Source of the DNA: Roseateles oligotrophus | GTDB lineage: Bacteria; Pseudomonadota; Gammaproteobacteria; Burkholderiales; Burkholderiaceae_C | Direction: 5' to 3' | Length of the DNA: 64,000 bases | Assembly (NCBI RefSeq): GCF_014204525.1 | Contig: NZ_JACHLP010000001.1 | Location: 496,001-560,000 of the forward strand | Shown here: positions 54,249-63,230 of the stretch, in pieces | Position numbering within the stretch: the stretch's first letter is position 1 | Layout: every line of letters begins with the position of its first letter | Made by a program: the position numbers and the translations under genes | The notes under the pieces: model-generated | Database searches by the model: none | Told to the model about the DNA's origin: nothing | Seen by the model: only the letters and a program-made list of their open reading frames with translations

Positions 54249-55058
54249 TCAGCGGTCGGTGAACTTGGGGGCGCGCTTTTGCATAAAGGCCTGCACGCCT
54301 TCCTTGTAATCGGCGCTGAAGCCTTGGCGGCTCTGCAGCCTGGCCTCCTGCTGCAAGGCCTGGTCAAAGTCCAGCAGGCCGGCGGCGTCGATGGCGCGGC
54401 GGGTCTCGGCCAGGGCGCGCACCGGCATCTGGCTCAGGCGCTGAGCCAGGGCCTGGGCGGCGCTTGCCAGCTCCTCATCGGGCAGGCATTGGTAGATCAG
54501 GCCCATGGCTTGCGCGGCCTCGGCCGGCAGCTTCTCGCCCAGCAAGGCCAGTTGCAGGGCACGGGCGCGGCCCACCAGGCGGGGCAGCAGCCAGGTGCCG
54601 CCGCAGTCCGGCACCAGGCCGATCTTGGCAAAGGCCTGGATGAAGCTGGCCGATTGACCCGCCAGCACCAGGTCGCAACCCAGGGCGAAATTGGCGCCGG
54701 CACCGGCCGCCACGCCGTTCACCGCCGCCACCACCGGCACCGGCATGCTGCGCAGGCGCTGGGCCAGGGGGATGTAGAAGCCGTCCAGCAGCAGGCCGAT
54801 GTCCTTGGGCGTTTGCTCGGCGTCACCCGCCTCGGCGGGCTTGACCATGGGATCGGACAAATCCTGGCCGGCGCAGAAGGCACGGCCGGCGCCGGTGATG
54901 AGCACGCAGCGCACGCTGGCATCGGCGGCGGCCGCATCCAGGGCCTGGCGCAATTCGCTCAACATGCCGGAGGTGAATGCATTCAGCGCCTGCGGGCGGT
55001 TCAGCGTCAGCGTCAACACCGCGCCTTCTTGGCTGGAGAGGATTTGCGTTTCTGGCAT
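54249..55058 (-). CDS. paaG: 1,2-epoxyphenylacetyl-CoA isomerase PaaG
   Basis: This 269-residue crotonase-fold enzyme converts the epoxide to oxepin-CoA. Blocks: VLTLTLNRPQALNAFTSGMLSELRQAL, CVLITGAGRAFCAGQDLSD, AAVNGVAAGAGANFALGCDLVLAG and GLVPDCGGTWLLPRLVGRARA. The Asp (VPDCGG) typical of PaaG is present. It is the first gene of the leftward paa operon, 58 bases from the PaaR-type palindrome. Confidence 0.94.
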   Translation of the reverse strand: MPETQILSSQEGAVLTLTLNRPQALNAFTSGMLSELRQALDAAAADASVRCVLITGAGRAFCAGQDLSDPMVKPAEAGDAEQTPKDIGLLLDGFYIPLAQRLRSMPVPVVAAVNGVAAGAGANFALGCDLVLAGQSASFIQAFAKIGLVPDCGGTWLLPRLVGRARALQLALLGEKLPAEAAQAMGLIYQCLPDEELASAAQALAQRLSQMPVRALAETRRAIDAAGLLDFDQALQQEARLQSRQGFSADYKEGVQAFMQKRAPKFTDR

Positions 55059-55116
55059 GGCTTTGGGCTAGGCTGGAGAGTAAGGTGTGCTTGCTTGAGG
55101 AAGATCAACACTATTG

Positions 55117-55130
55117 ACCGACCGGTCGGT
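55117..55130. promoter_or_regulatory. PaaR-type operator between paaG and paaY
   Basis: ACCGACCGGTCGGT is a perfect 14-bp palindrome in the 145-base divergent gap. Sites of this kind are bound by TetR-family PaaR in related betaproteobacteria. The paaR gene lies 6.7 kb away. It would control both the leftward paaG operon and paaY. Confidence 0.75.
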
Positions 55131-55203
55131 AGATCGTAGGCTCGGCTTTGATTTAGCGCAAGTCAGGCGCCTCAGTGATAACCCTCAATCAGCGAGTCAA
55201 CCC

Positions 55204-55812
55204 ATGCCCAGCTATGCCATCGATGGCGTCACCCCCGTCGTCCATCCCAGCAGCCATGTGCACCCCACGGCCGTGTTGATCGGCGATGTGATCGTCGGCC
55301 CCGGCTGCTATATCGGGCCTTGCGCCTCCTTGCGTGCGGACTTCGGCCGCATCGTGTTGCAGGCCGGCGTCAATGTGCAGGACAGCTGCGTGATCCACGG
55401 CTTCCCCGACTCCGAAACAATCGTCGAGACCAATGGCCATATCGGCCACGGCGCCGTGCTGCATGGCTGCGTGGTCCGCCATGACGCCCTGGTGGGCATG
55501 AATGCGGTGGTGATGGACGAGGCCGAGGTCGGCGCCTACAGCATCGTGGCCGCCTGCGCCTTTGTGCGTGCGGGGCTCAAGCTGCCCGAGAAGTCGCTGA
55601 TCGCCGGCCTGCCCGCCAAGGTCCTGCGGACCTTGAGCGAGGACGAAATCCGCTGGAAGCTGCAGGGCACGCAAACCTATCAAGACCTGACCCTGCGCTG
55701 CCAGGCCAGCCTGGTCGAGGTCCAGCCCCTGGCCGAAGAGGAAGCCCATCGGCCGCGCCTGCAGGTGCAAGGGCCCAAAACCCTGGTGGCCAGCAAGCGC
55801 GACAAAAGTTGA
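55204..55812 (+). CDS. paaY: Phenylacetate degradation protein PaaY (left-handed beta-helix thioesterase-like)
   Basis: This 202-residue hexapeptide-repeat protein (gamma-carbonic-anhydrase-like fold): [91 protein letters not shown]. The metal-binding His set ([18 protein letters not shown]) is visible. In E. coli PaaY is a thioesterase linked with the pathway. It is divergent from paaG with the operator between them. Start 55204 gives family length. Confidence 0.9.
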   Translation: MPSYAIDGVTPVVHPSSHVHPTAVLIGDVIVGPGCYIGPCASLRADFGRIVLQAGVNVQDSCVIHGFPDSETIVETNGHIGHGAVLHGCVVRHDALVGMNAVVMDEAEVGAYSIVAACAFVRAGLKLPEKSLIAGLPAKVLRTLSEDEIRWKLQGTQTYQDLTLRCQASLVEVQPLAEEEAHRPRLQVQGPKTLVASKRDKS

Positions 55813-55966
55813 CGCAGCCGTTCTGCGCCACGGCCACCGGCCGCCGCTCATCAGCACCCGCTTGGCCAGGTTTTTTGCCGAATGAACTACCAAGTTGACC
55901 GATCAGTTTAGGCGTTACGATTCCAGTCGCCTGGACTTTCCGGACCCTCGGTCCAAACGCAGCGCA

Positions 55967-56926
55967 ATGGGCCTCTCTGAGCAAATTCTGACCGTGCAGC
56001 GCCAGGGCTTTGCGCTCAAGGGCAAGCTCTGCCTGCCCGGCGGCGGTGACCGCATGCCCCTGGTGCTGATCCTGCAAGGCAGCGGCCCGGTGGACAGGGA
56101 CGGCAATCTCGGCGGTGCCGGCGGCAGCCTCTACGCCAAGCTCGCCCAGGCGCTGGCCGGCTACGGCGTCGCCAGTTTTCGCTACGACAAACGGGGTGTG
56201 GGCGCCAGCGGCGGCGACTTCCTCGCCACCGGCTACCAGGATCTGGTCGACGATGGCCAGGCCTGCTGGGAGCATTTGGCCAATACACCCTTTTGCGACC
56301 ACGAACGCATCTACCTGATGGGCCATAGCGAGGGCACGGCCATCGCCGCCCAGTTATCGGCCCGGCTCAACCCGGCGCCGCGCGCCCTCATCCAGCTCTG
56401 CCCATTTGGCCAGGGCGCACACACCATGCTGATCCAGCAGTACCTGCAGCTGGAACGGGAAGTGGCCCAGGCGCCGGGCCTGGACGGTGTGCTGCTGCGC
56501 GGCTTGAACCGCCTCTTCGGCCCCTTCAGCCAACGCCTGCAAAAGCAGCTGGCCCATGTGCGCACACTGGACGGCGGCACGGCCCGCATGGGCCTGACGC
56601 GCGTCAGCGCCCGCTGGCTGCGCGAACTCATCGAGCTGGAGATCGCGCCGCTCTACCGGGCCGTCCCCTGCCCCATGCTGCTGCTGGCCGGCGAGAAAGA
56701 CCTGCAATGCCCGCCCGACAGCGTCGAAGCCCTGCTGCCCCTGCTCCAGCAGCCCGCCCAGTACCGGCTCATACCAAACATGGTCCACCATCTGGTGGCC
56801 TGCGAGGGCCAGGCACGGCTGCTGGGCGGCCCCAGCACCGACGCCTTGCCGCTCGCCCCGCAGTTGCTGGCTTGCTTGCAGGGCTGGTTTGCGCGCGAGG
56901 CGGGCGTAAGCGCCTGCAACTCTTGA
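55967..56926 (+). CDS. Alpha/beta hydrolase
   Basis: This 319-residue serine hydrolase has an alpha/beta fold: oxyanion-hole region ILQGSGPVDRDGNL, FRYDKRGVGASGGDFLATGYQDLVDDG, nucleophile elbow MGHSEGTAIAAQ, late acid region LAGEKDLQCP and the His in NMVHHLV. The start is ATG 55967; earlier TTG readings lie in a region with a PaaR-like half-site. It may hydrolyse ester or CoA-thioester products; no paa enzyme of this type is known to be needed. The last gene before moaA. Confidence 0.83.
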   Translation: MGLSEQILTVQRQGFALKGKLCLPGGGDRMPLVLILQGSGPVDRDGNLGGAGGSLYAKLAQALAGYGVASFRYDKRGVGASGGDFLATGYQDLVDDGQACWEHLANTPFCDHERIYLMGHSEGTAIAAQLSARLNPAPRALIQLCPFGQGAHTMLIQQYLQLEREVAQAPGLDGVLLRGLNRLFGPFSQRLQKQLAHVRTLDGGTARMGLTRVSARWLRELIELEIAPLYRAVPCPMLLLAGEKDLQCPPDSVEALLPLLQQPAQYRLIPNMVHHLVACEGQARLLGGPSTDALPLAPQLLACLQGWFAREAGVSACNS

Positions 56927-57001
56927 CCTGAATCAAGCCCCTCGCATCGAGCAAGCCCCTGCCGCGGCTTGGACGCCCCCATCAGCGGGCACAATCGCTG
57001 C

Positions 57002-58123
57002 ATGACAGCCCGCACCATTCCCATCGTCGACCAGCGCCTGCGTCCCCTGCTGCCCGACGCTTGGGCCGCCCCCCCGCCGGACGGGCCCTTGCTGGACAGC
57101 CTGGGCCGGCCGCTGCGCGATCTGCGCATCTCGGTGACGGACCGCTGCAACTTCCGCTGCAGCTACTGCATGCCCAAGGAGGTATTCGGCAAGCAGTACG
57201 AGTTCCTGCCCCATGCAGATCTGCTCAGCTTTGAGGAAATCGCCCGCCTGGCCCGCGTCTTCGCGGCCCAGGGCGTGCAGAAACTGCGCCTCACCGGCGG
57301 CGAGCCGCTGCTGCGCCGGCATATCGAAAGACTGGTCGCCATGCTGGCCCAGATCCGCACGCCCGAAGGCCGGCCCCTGGACCTGACGCTGACCACCAAC
57401 GGTTCCTTGCTGACGAAGAAGGCGCAGGCCTTGAAGGACGCCGGCCTGCAGCGCATCACCGTCAGCCTGGACGGCCTGGATGACGCCCAGTTCCAGCGCA
57501 TGAACGATGTGGGCTTCCCGGTCGCCGAGGTGCTGGACGGCATCGCCGCCGCCCAGGCCGTGGGTCTGGGGCCCATCAAGGTCAATATGGTGGTCAAGCG
57601 CGGCACGAACGAGGACCAGATCCTGCCCATGGCCCGCCACTTCCACGGCAGCGGCATCACGCTGCGCTTCATCGAGTACATGGACGTGGGCGCCAGCAAT
57701 GGCTGGCAGATGGCCGAGGTGCTGCCCTCGCGCGATGTGCTGGCCCTGCTGCAGAGCGAGTTCCGCCTGCAGCCCTTGCAGGCCAGCGCGCCCGGCGAGA
57801 CGGCGCAGCGCTGGGCCTATGCCGACGGCGGTGGCGAGATCGGCCTGATCTCCAGCGTCAGCCAGGCTTTTTGCGGCGACTGCAACCGCGCCCGCCTGTC
57901 CACCGAGGGCCGGCTCTTCATGTGCTTGTTCGCCCACCAGGGCGCCGATCTGCGCGGCCTCTTGCGCGACAACTCAGGCGTCAAGCAGGATGACGCCGCC
58001 CTCACCCAGGCCTTGCGCGGCCTGTGGAGCCAGCGCAGCGACCGCTACTCGCAGTTGCGCGCCAGCGGTCAAAATCCCGCCCCCGCCCAGCGCCGGGTCG
58101 AGATGCATTACATCGGCGGCTGA
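57002..58123 (+). CDS. moaA: GTP 3',8-cyclase MoaA
   Basis: This 373-residue radical SAM enzyme starts molybdopterin synthesis. N-terminal [4Fe-4S] motif [11 protein letters not shown]-terminal cluster cysteines in [36 protein letters not shown] and [13 protein letters not shown] are typical. The N-terminus is about 40 residues longer than usual before [12 protein letters not shown]. It opens the moaA-mobA-GNAT-moeA block. Confidence 0.95.
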   Translation: MTARTIPIVDQRLRPLLPDAWAAPPPDGPLLDSLGRPLRDLRISVTDRCNFRCSYCMPKEVFGKQYEFLPHADLLSFEEIARLARVFAAQGVQKLRLTGGEPLLRRHIERLVAMLAQIRTPEGRPLDLTLTTNGSLLTKKAQALKDAGLQRITVSLDGLDDAQFQRMNDVGFPVAEVLDGIAAAQAVGLGPIKVNMVVKRGTNEDQILPMARHFHGSGITLRFIEYMDVGASNGWQMAEVLPSRDVLALLQSEFRLQPLQASAPGETAQRWAYADGGGEIGLISSVSQAFCGDCNRARLSTEGRLFMCLFAHQGADLRGLLRDNSGVKQDDAALTQALRGLWSQRSDRYSQLRASGQNPAPAQRRVEMHYIGG

Positions 58124-58126
58124 GCC

Positions 58127-58786
58127 ATGACTGCTGCCATCGCCTCGGCCGACATCACCGGCCTGTTGCTGGCCGGTGGCCGCGGCAGCCGCATGGGTGG
58201 CGTGGACAAAGGCCTGCAGCCGCTGCGCGGCCGGCCCCTGTTTGAATGGGTGCTGGCCCGCCTGCGGCCCCAGGTCGGCCCGCTGCTGATCAATGCCAAC
58301 CGCAATCTGCCGGCCTATGCCGCCCAGGGCCTGCCGGTGCTGAGCGATGCCGACGACAGCTTTGCCGGCCCGCTGGCGGGCTTGCTGGCCGGCCTGCAGG
58401 CCTGCGAGACCGAATGGCTGCTCAGCGCCCCCTGCGACACGCCCATGCTGCCCAGCGATCTGGCCGAGCGCCTGGCCACCGCCGCGCTGGCGGCCGGCGC
58501 CGATCTGGCCGTGCCCCTCAGCGTCAACGCCCAGGACGCCGCGCCGGGCGAGCCGCCACGGCCGCAGATCCAGCCGGTCTTCTGCCTGCTGCGCGCCTCG
58601 CTCAAGACCTCCTTGGCCGCCTATCTGCAAGGCGGCGGCCGCAAGATCGACACCTGGCTGCGCGCCCAGAACCATGTGCTCGTGCCCTTTGACGCGCCCG
58701 GCGATGCGCAGGCCTTTTTCAACGCCAACCATCTGAGCGAGCTGCAGGCCTTGCAAACCCTGTTGCCCGACGCACCGCCCTCATGA
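58127..58786 (+). CDS. mobA: Molybdenum cofactor guanylyltransferase
   Basis: This 219-residue protein makes MGD cofactor. GTP-binding motif ITGLLLAGGRGSRMGGVDKGLQPLRGRPLFEWVL, VLSDADDSFAGPLAGLLAGLQA and LSAPCDTPMLPSDL. It starts 3 bases after moaA and overlaps the GNAT gene by 4. Presence implies bis-MGD or MGD enzymes of the DMSO reductase type in this organism. Confidence 0.93.
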   Translation: MTAAIASADITGLLLAGGRGSRMGGVDKGLQPLRGRPLFEWVLARLRPQVGPLLINANRNLPAYAAQGLPVLSDADDSFAGPLAGLLAGLQACETEWLLSAPCDTPMLPSDLAERLATAALAAGADLAVPLSVNAQDAAPGEPPRPQIQPVFCLLRASLKTSLAAYLQGGGRKIDTWLRAQNHVLVPFDAPGDAQAFFNANHLSELQALQTLLPDAPPS

Positions 58787-59346
58787 GCAGCCCCGCCCCC
58801 CCCGCCGCCTGGTCGCCCAAACCCGACGCCCAGATCCGGCCCATGCACACGGCCGATCTGGCGGCCTACAAAGGCCTGCGCGATGCCATGCTGGCGCGCC
58901 ACCCGGAGGCCTTCACCTCCGACTACGAGACCGAGTTGCTGCGCGATGCCGACAGCTACCGCAGCCGCCTGAGCGGCGGCAATGGCGGCCACTGCCTGTT
59001 CACCCTGCTGGCCTGGGTGGGACCCGAACTGGTGGGCGCCATCAGCTGCGAACACGAGGCCAGGCTCAAGGTGAGGCATGTCGCCCACATCGTCGGCATG
59101 ATGGTGCGCGACGATCTGCACGGCCAGGGCCTGGGCCACCAATTGCTCAGCCGCAGCCTGACCCTGCTGCGCGGCGAAGCGGTGCTGGAGCTGGTCACGC
59201 TCAGCGTCACCTCCAGCAATACCGCGGCCATCAAGCTCTACGAGCGCTGCGGCTTCCAGCGCCATGGCCGTCTGCCCGGCGCCATCCGCCTGGCCGACGG
59301 CCGCATCCTCGACAAGGACTTGATGAGTCTGCGTCTGCACTCCTGA
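58783..59346 (+). CDS. GNAT acetyltransferase
   Basis: This 187-residue protein has the GNAT core: HIVGMMVRDDLHGQGLGHQLLSRSL (acetyl-CoA loop RDDLHGQGLG), LELVTLSVTSSNTAAIKLYERCGFQRHGRLPGAIRLADGR. The N-terminus IRPMHTADLAAYKGLRDAMLARHPEAF fits. The acceptor is unknown. It is wedged between mobA (4-base overlap) and moeA, so co-translated with cofactor genes. Confidence 0.85.
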   Translation: MSSPAPPAAWSPKPDAQIRPMHTADLAAYKGLRDAMLARHPEAFTSDYETELLRDADSYRSRLSGGNGGHCLFTLLAWVGPELVGAISCEHEARLKVRHVAHIVGMMVRDDLHGQGLGHQLLSRSLTLLRGEAVLELVTLSVTSSNTAAIKLYERCGFQRHGRLPGAIRLADGRILDKDLMSLRLHS

Positions 59347-59370
59347 CTGACTGATCGCCCGCCCCTGCAC

Positions 59371-60687
59371 ATGCCCAGCCCCACCCACGTCCAAGAATCC
59401 CTCGCCGAAATTGCCGCTCGCCTGGCAGCTTATGACCCCCAGGCCTTGCGGGTGGAGCTCGCCCAGCAATTCATCCAGTCCCTGCTCCCGCCGCCCCAGG
59501 TCCAGATCCGAGCACAGGAAACCGTGGGCCTGCGCCAGGCGCTGGGCCGGGTGCTGGCGGCGGATGTCATCTCGCCGCTGAATGTGCCGGCGCATGACAA
59601 CTCCGCCATGGACGGCTACGCCCTGCGCGCCAGCGATCTGCAAACCGAGGGCCCGACCCGGCTGCGCGTGCTGGGCACCAGCCTGGCCGGCCAGACCGCA
59701 GCGGCCGAGCCGCCCGCCGGCTGCTGCCAGCGCATCATGACCGGCGCCCTGATGCCCGCGGGCCTGGACACCGTCGTGCCGCAGGAGTTCACCCACGCCC
59801 TGGACGATGGCCAGATCAGCATTCCACCCAAGCTGCTGCGCGCCGGCGACAACCGCCGCCGCGCCGGTGAGGACCTGCGCCAGGGCGGCGTCGCGCTGGC
59901 CGCCGGCCGCCGCCTGAAGCCGGCCGACATCGGCCTGCTCGCCTCCCTGGGCCTGGCCCAGGTGCAGGTCTGGCGCCGCCTCAAGGTGGCCGTGCTGTCC
60001 ACCGGCAACGAGCTTTGCGAACTGGGCCAGAACCCCGAAGCCGGTGGCCTCTACGACAGCAATCGCTACACCTTGTGCGCCTTGCTGGAGCAGTTGGGCG
60101 TGGAGGTGCTGGACCTGGGCCTGGTGCGCGACGAGCCCGCCGCCCTGCGCGCCGCCTTTGGCCGCGCCGCGGCCGAGGCCGACGCGGTGATCAGCTCCGG
60201 CGGCGTCAGCGTGGGCGAGGCCGACCACACCAAGGCCGTGATGGCCGAGCTGGGCGATGTGCTGTTCTGGCGCGTCGCCATGCGGCCCGGCCGCCCGCTG
60301 GCCATAGGGCGCATCGCCCAAACAGATGGCCGCAACTGCCTGATGTTCGGCCTGCCCGGCAACCCGGTGGCGGTGATGGTCACCTTCTACGCCTTTGTGC
60401 GCCAGGCCTTGCTGCAGCTGAGCGGAGCGACACCCGAGCCTTTGCTAACGCTGCAAGCCATCAGCAACCAAGCCCTGCGCAAAAAGCCCGGCCGCAGCGA
60501 ATACCAGCGCGGCATCGTCAGCCGCCGCGCGGACGGCCGCTGGCAGGTCGCCATCACCGGCAATCAGGGCTCGGGCATTTTGTCCAGCATGAGCGCGGCC
60601 AACGGCCTGGTGGTGCTGGGCCATGAGCAAGAGGATGTGGCGGCGGGGGAACTGGTGGAGGTGTGGCCGTTTGAGGGCCTGGCCTAG
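59371..60687 (+). CDS. moeA: Molybdopterin molybdenumtransferase, copy 2
   Basis: This 438-residue MoeA paralogue has the same motif order as the copy at 32248: LNVPAHDNSAMDGYALRASDL, GAL(MP)AGLDTVVPQEF region, LKVAVLSTGNELCELG, SGGVSVGEADHTKAVM, FGLPGNPVAVMVTF. It has about 20 more N-terminal residues and clear sequence divergence, so it is an old paralogue, not a recent duplicate. Position after mobA suggests the main molybdate insertion role; the other could serve a separate cofactor branch. Confidence 0.92.
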   Translation: MPSPTHVQESLAEIAARLAAYDPQALRVELAQQFIQSLLPPPQVQIRAQETVGLRQALGRVLAADVISPLNVPAHDNSAMDGYALRASDLQTEGPTRLRVLGTSLAGQTAAAEPPAGCCQRIMTGALMPAGLDTVVPQEFTHALDDGQISIPPKLLRAGDNRRRAGEDLRQGGVALAAGRRLKPADIGLLASLGLAQVQVWRRLKVAVLSTGNELCELGQNPEAGGLYDSNRYTLCALLEQLGVEVLDLGLVRDEPAALRAAFGRAAAEADAVISSGGVSVGEADHTKAVMAELGDVLFWRVAMRPGRPLAIGRIAQTDGRNCLMFGLPGNPVAVMVTFYAFVRQALLQLSGATPEPLLTLQAISNQALRKKPGRSEYQRGIVSRRADGRWQVAITGNQGSGILSSMSAANGLVVLGHEQEDVAAGELVEVWPFEGLA

Positions 60688-60719
60688 GAGTCATACCCAC
60701 CCGATTGATCGAATACCGC

Positions 60720-61361
60720 ATGCAGGACTACAACGCAGAATCCGTCGCCACCTTCGACAAGAACGCCGCGCGCTACGCAGAGCGGTATTTCGCTCTGAGC
60801 GACTACGACCATTTCTTTGCTTGGATTGCCGAGGCCACACCGCTGGGTTCCGTGCGCTTTCTTGACCTTGCTTGTGGCCCGGGCACTGTCTCGGCCTTTA
60901 TTCGCCGCAAACGGCCCGAGGCCGAAGTCTGGTGCGTAGACCGCTCGCCGCAGATGTTGGCTGAAGCCACGCGACTTGTTGCTAGCGTTCAGGTTCAACA
61001 GGCCGATTGCCGTGATCTTTCTACCGTTCCAGGCCTGTTTGATGCAGCGGCGTTCTTCTTTGGCCTGAGCTATTTTGACGATACGGATGCCCGGCTCGTG
61101 CTGTCGGAGTTGCATCGCCTGCTGCGCCCCGGTGCTGCCCTGCTGCTGGCTACGGTAGCAGGCGAGCCGGCGCTGACCGGCGCGCAATGCAATGCGGCAG
61201 GCGACCGGGTATTCAGCTTTTATCGCCGCAGCCAGGAAATTGAACAAATGATGCAACACGCCGGCTTTGTGATCGAGCAGACGCATCAAATCCCGAGTCC
61301 GGCGAATGCCAGCGTCAAAACCGAGGATGTGCTTGTACGAGCAAGAGCCTCACCCAAATGA
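60720..61361 (+). CDS. Class I SAM-dependent methyltransferase
   Basis: This 213-residue protein has motif I FLDLACGPGTVSAFI, motif II EVWCVDRSPQM, then LRPGAALLLATVAGE. ATG 60720 is preferred over an in-frame TTG at 60705. The substrate is unknown. It and the following VOC gene look lower in GC by eye than the flanking cofactor genes, which hints at later acquisition. Confidence 0.82.
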   Translation: MQDYNAESVATFDKNAARYAERYFALSDYDHFFAWIAEATPLGSVRFLDLACGPGTVSAFIRRKRPEAEVWCVDRSPQMLAEATRLVASVQVQQADCRDLSTVPGLFDAAAFFFGLSYFDDTDARLVLSELHRLLRPGAALLLATVAGEPALTGAQCNAAGDRVFSFYRRSQEIEQMMQHAGFVIEQTHQIPSPANASVKTEDVLVRARASPK

Positions 61362-61391
61362 TCCCGCTCAGACTCAAGCGCCCAACATCCC

Positions 61392-61772
61392 ATGCGCCTC
61401 AATCAAATCACCCTCCCTGCACTCGACGTTGAGGCCTCCATCGCGTTCTACCAAGGCCTCGGGCTTCGCCTCATCGTGAAGGCGCTGCCGCACTACGCGC
61501 GGCTTGAGACCTCTGACGGGGAGTCCACCCTGTCTTTGCATCAAACCATGACAGCGCCCCAGGGAGCGTCTGCAGTCGTCTACTTTGAATGCGACGAGCT
61601 TGATGCCCAGGTTGGGCAGTTGCAAGCACGGGGCTACGCCTTCGATCAGCTGCCCAGGGACGAGCCATGGCTCTGGCGAGAGGCGCGACTCAGCGACCCC
61701 ACCGGGAACACGATCTGCCTTTACTGGGCAGGCGAGAACCGGCGCTTTCCGCCCTGGCGACTGCTAGGTTGA
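61392..61772 (+). CDS. VOC-family (glyoxalase-like) protein
   Basis: This 126-residue vicinal-oxygen-chelate protein: LNQITLPALDVEASIAFYQGLGLRLIV, YARLETSDGESTLSLHQ, ASAVVYFECDELDAQVGQLQARGYAF, DPTGNTICLYWAGENRRFPPW. Dioxygenase-like or resistance activity cannot be read. The last 9 bases overlap the convergent PEP-CTERM gene. Confidence 0.85.
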   Translation: MRLNQITLPALDVEASIAFYQGLGLRLIVKALPHYARLETSDGESTLSLHQTMTAPQGASAVVYFECDELDAQVGQLQARGYAFDQLPRDEPWLWREARLSDPTGNTICLYWAGENRRFPPWRLLG

Positions 61773-62447
61773 GCGGTGCCTCACCCACCCCATGGCCGCC
61801 AATGCCAGCAGGCTCAGGGCCCAGCCGGCGGGTTCGGGCACGGTGGCGGCGCTGGGCTTTCCGGGCTGGGGTGTGGCGATGATGAAGTCTTGCGCCACCG
61901 GGCTGTAGAGCCGCTCCACCGAATAAGCACTGCTGACCCCGGGCAGTTGGCCCAACCAGCTGGCGGCCTGCTGGCGCACGGCCTGGCTGCCCCCCGATTC
62001 GAGCGCAAAGTTGCCGCCAGTGAGACTGAGCTGCTGGGGCTGGTCGTAAAGGATTTCCCAGATCGAGAGCTGGAAGGCCACGCTCTTGACCGTGCTGTCA
62101 ATGGCGCCGGCCACGGTGTAGAGCCGGCCCAGCAGATCGGCTTCCTGGCTGCTGAAGCCATGGACCGTGCCATTGGCCACCAAGGTGTAGTCGTAGCCGA
62201 CGTTCCAGTAGAAGTTCTGGTAGATGTCGGTGCAAAAAGTGATCAGCGTTTCCTGACCGCGGCCGAAGTCCGCGCGGCCCGTGAATTGGCCCACGCCCAC
62301 CCAGCCCGACATGCTGGTGTCCATGGCCTCATAGCCCTGGGTGAAGCCCGTCATCGTGACGGGGCTAGCGAACGCTGTGCCTATGCAGGCCAGCAGGCCG
62401 AGGCTGGCGGCGAGGCGCAGGGGGCGGGCGGATGGCTTGGTTTTCAC
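61764..62447 (-). CDS. PEP-CTERM sorting domain protein
   Basis: This 227-residue exported protein has a signal peptide (LAASLGLLACIGTAFA, cut before SPV), a Gly/Ser/Thr-rich body (about 25-195) with FCTDIYQNFYWNVGYDYTLV, and a C-terminal VPEPAGWALSLLALAAMGWVRHRS: PEP motif, hydrophobic helix, basic end. PEP-CTERM proteins are handled by exosortase, usually with an EPS locus. No exosortase is in the window. Confidence 0.9.
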   Translation of the reverse strand: MKTKPSARPLRLAASLGLLACIGTAFASPVTMTGFTQGYEAMDTSMSGWVGVGQFTGRADFGRGQETLITFCTDIYQNFYWNVGYDYTLVANGTVHGFSSQEADLLGRLYTVAGAIDSTVKSVAFQLSIWEILYDQPQQLSLTGGNFALESGGSQAVRQQAASWLGQLPGVSSAYSVERLYSPVAQDFIIATPQPGKPSAATVPEPAGWALSLLALAAMGWVRHRST

Positions 62448-62630
62448 GTTGCGGCTCCGAAGCTTGTCTAGCGGGTAGCCGCAGTGTGCGCAGATGCGGG
62501 CCGGCCGTCTGTCCCTTGCGCAGGGACTGCGGGGCAGGAATACGGGCTTGGCGTGATATCTGCACGCCGGTCACCCGGATTGCGCCCACGCCCTGGACGT
62601 CGCGCTTGGCCATCAGCGCCCCACCCAAAC

Positions 62631-63179
62631 TCAGTCCGCCGCCTGCGGCGCACTCAAGCTCTTGCTGTAAAAACCTGAGGCATCAAAACAGCAGACCCGC
62701 TTCTTGCCGGCAGAGAGCATGTCGAGCGCGCCCGCCACCCGGCTGCTTCGGGTCTTGGCTTGCTTGGCGGACTCGAGCCAATGTATCCAGTCAAGGCGCG
62801 CGAGCGTCGTCGTGCCCTCCCAGGCCGCCTGGGCCGCCGGGCATGCGGCAAGTGCCTCGCGCAGGTCGGCGGGCAGCTGCGGCTCCGGCTCTGGATCGGC
62901 CGGAGCAATTTGAACGGTGACCACCGCCCCAGGCTCCACCTGGGCAAGCTCGCGCAGTGCCTGGCTCACCTTGAGCCAGTGGCTCAGCTGGCCATCCGGT
63001 TCAAGCGTGGCTTGAAAAGAGTGGCCGTTGAGGCGGCCATCGACCGAGGTCCTGCCACGCCTCGGCAAGATGTCGCTCGCGGCTTTGGGCAGCACAAGAA
63101 AAGCCCAGGACTCGTCCTTGCCCGGCTGCGCCGGACGGCATAGCCGGGCCTGGAATGTGAACGGGGCTGTTTTGCTCAT
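62631..63179 (-). CDS. YdeI/OmpD-associated family protein with DUF1905
   Basis: This 182-residue protein has an N-terminal DUF1905-like half (FTFQARLC..., SWAFLVLPKAASDILPRRGRTSVDGRLNGHSFQATLEPDGQLSHWLKVSQALRE) and a C-terminal YdeI/OmdA half (LPADLREALAACPAAQAAW, LDWIHWLESAKQAKTRSSRVAGALDML). Function unclear. No neighbour explains it. Confidence 0.82.
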   Translation of the reverse strand: MSKTAPFTFQARLCRPAQPGKDESWAFLVLPKAASDILPRRGRTSVDGRLNGHSFQATLEPDGQLSHWLKVSQALRELAQVEPGAVVTVQIAPADPEPEPQLPADLREALAACPAAQAAWEGTTTLARLDWIHWLESAKQAKTRSSRVAGALDMLSAGKKRVCCFDASGFYSKSLSAPQAAD

Positions 63180-63230
63180 TTCAAGTCACCTTGCAGATCT
63201 TGCTTGTGCTACCGGGAAGCGCCGACTCCT

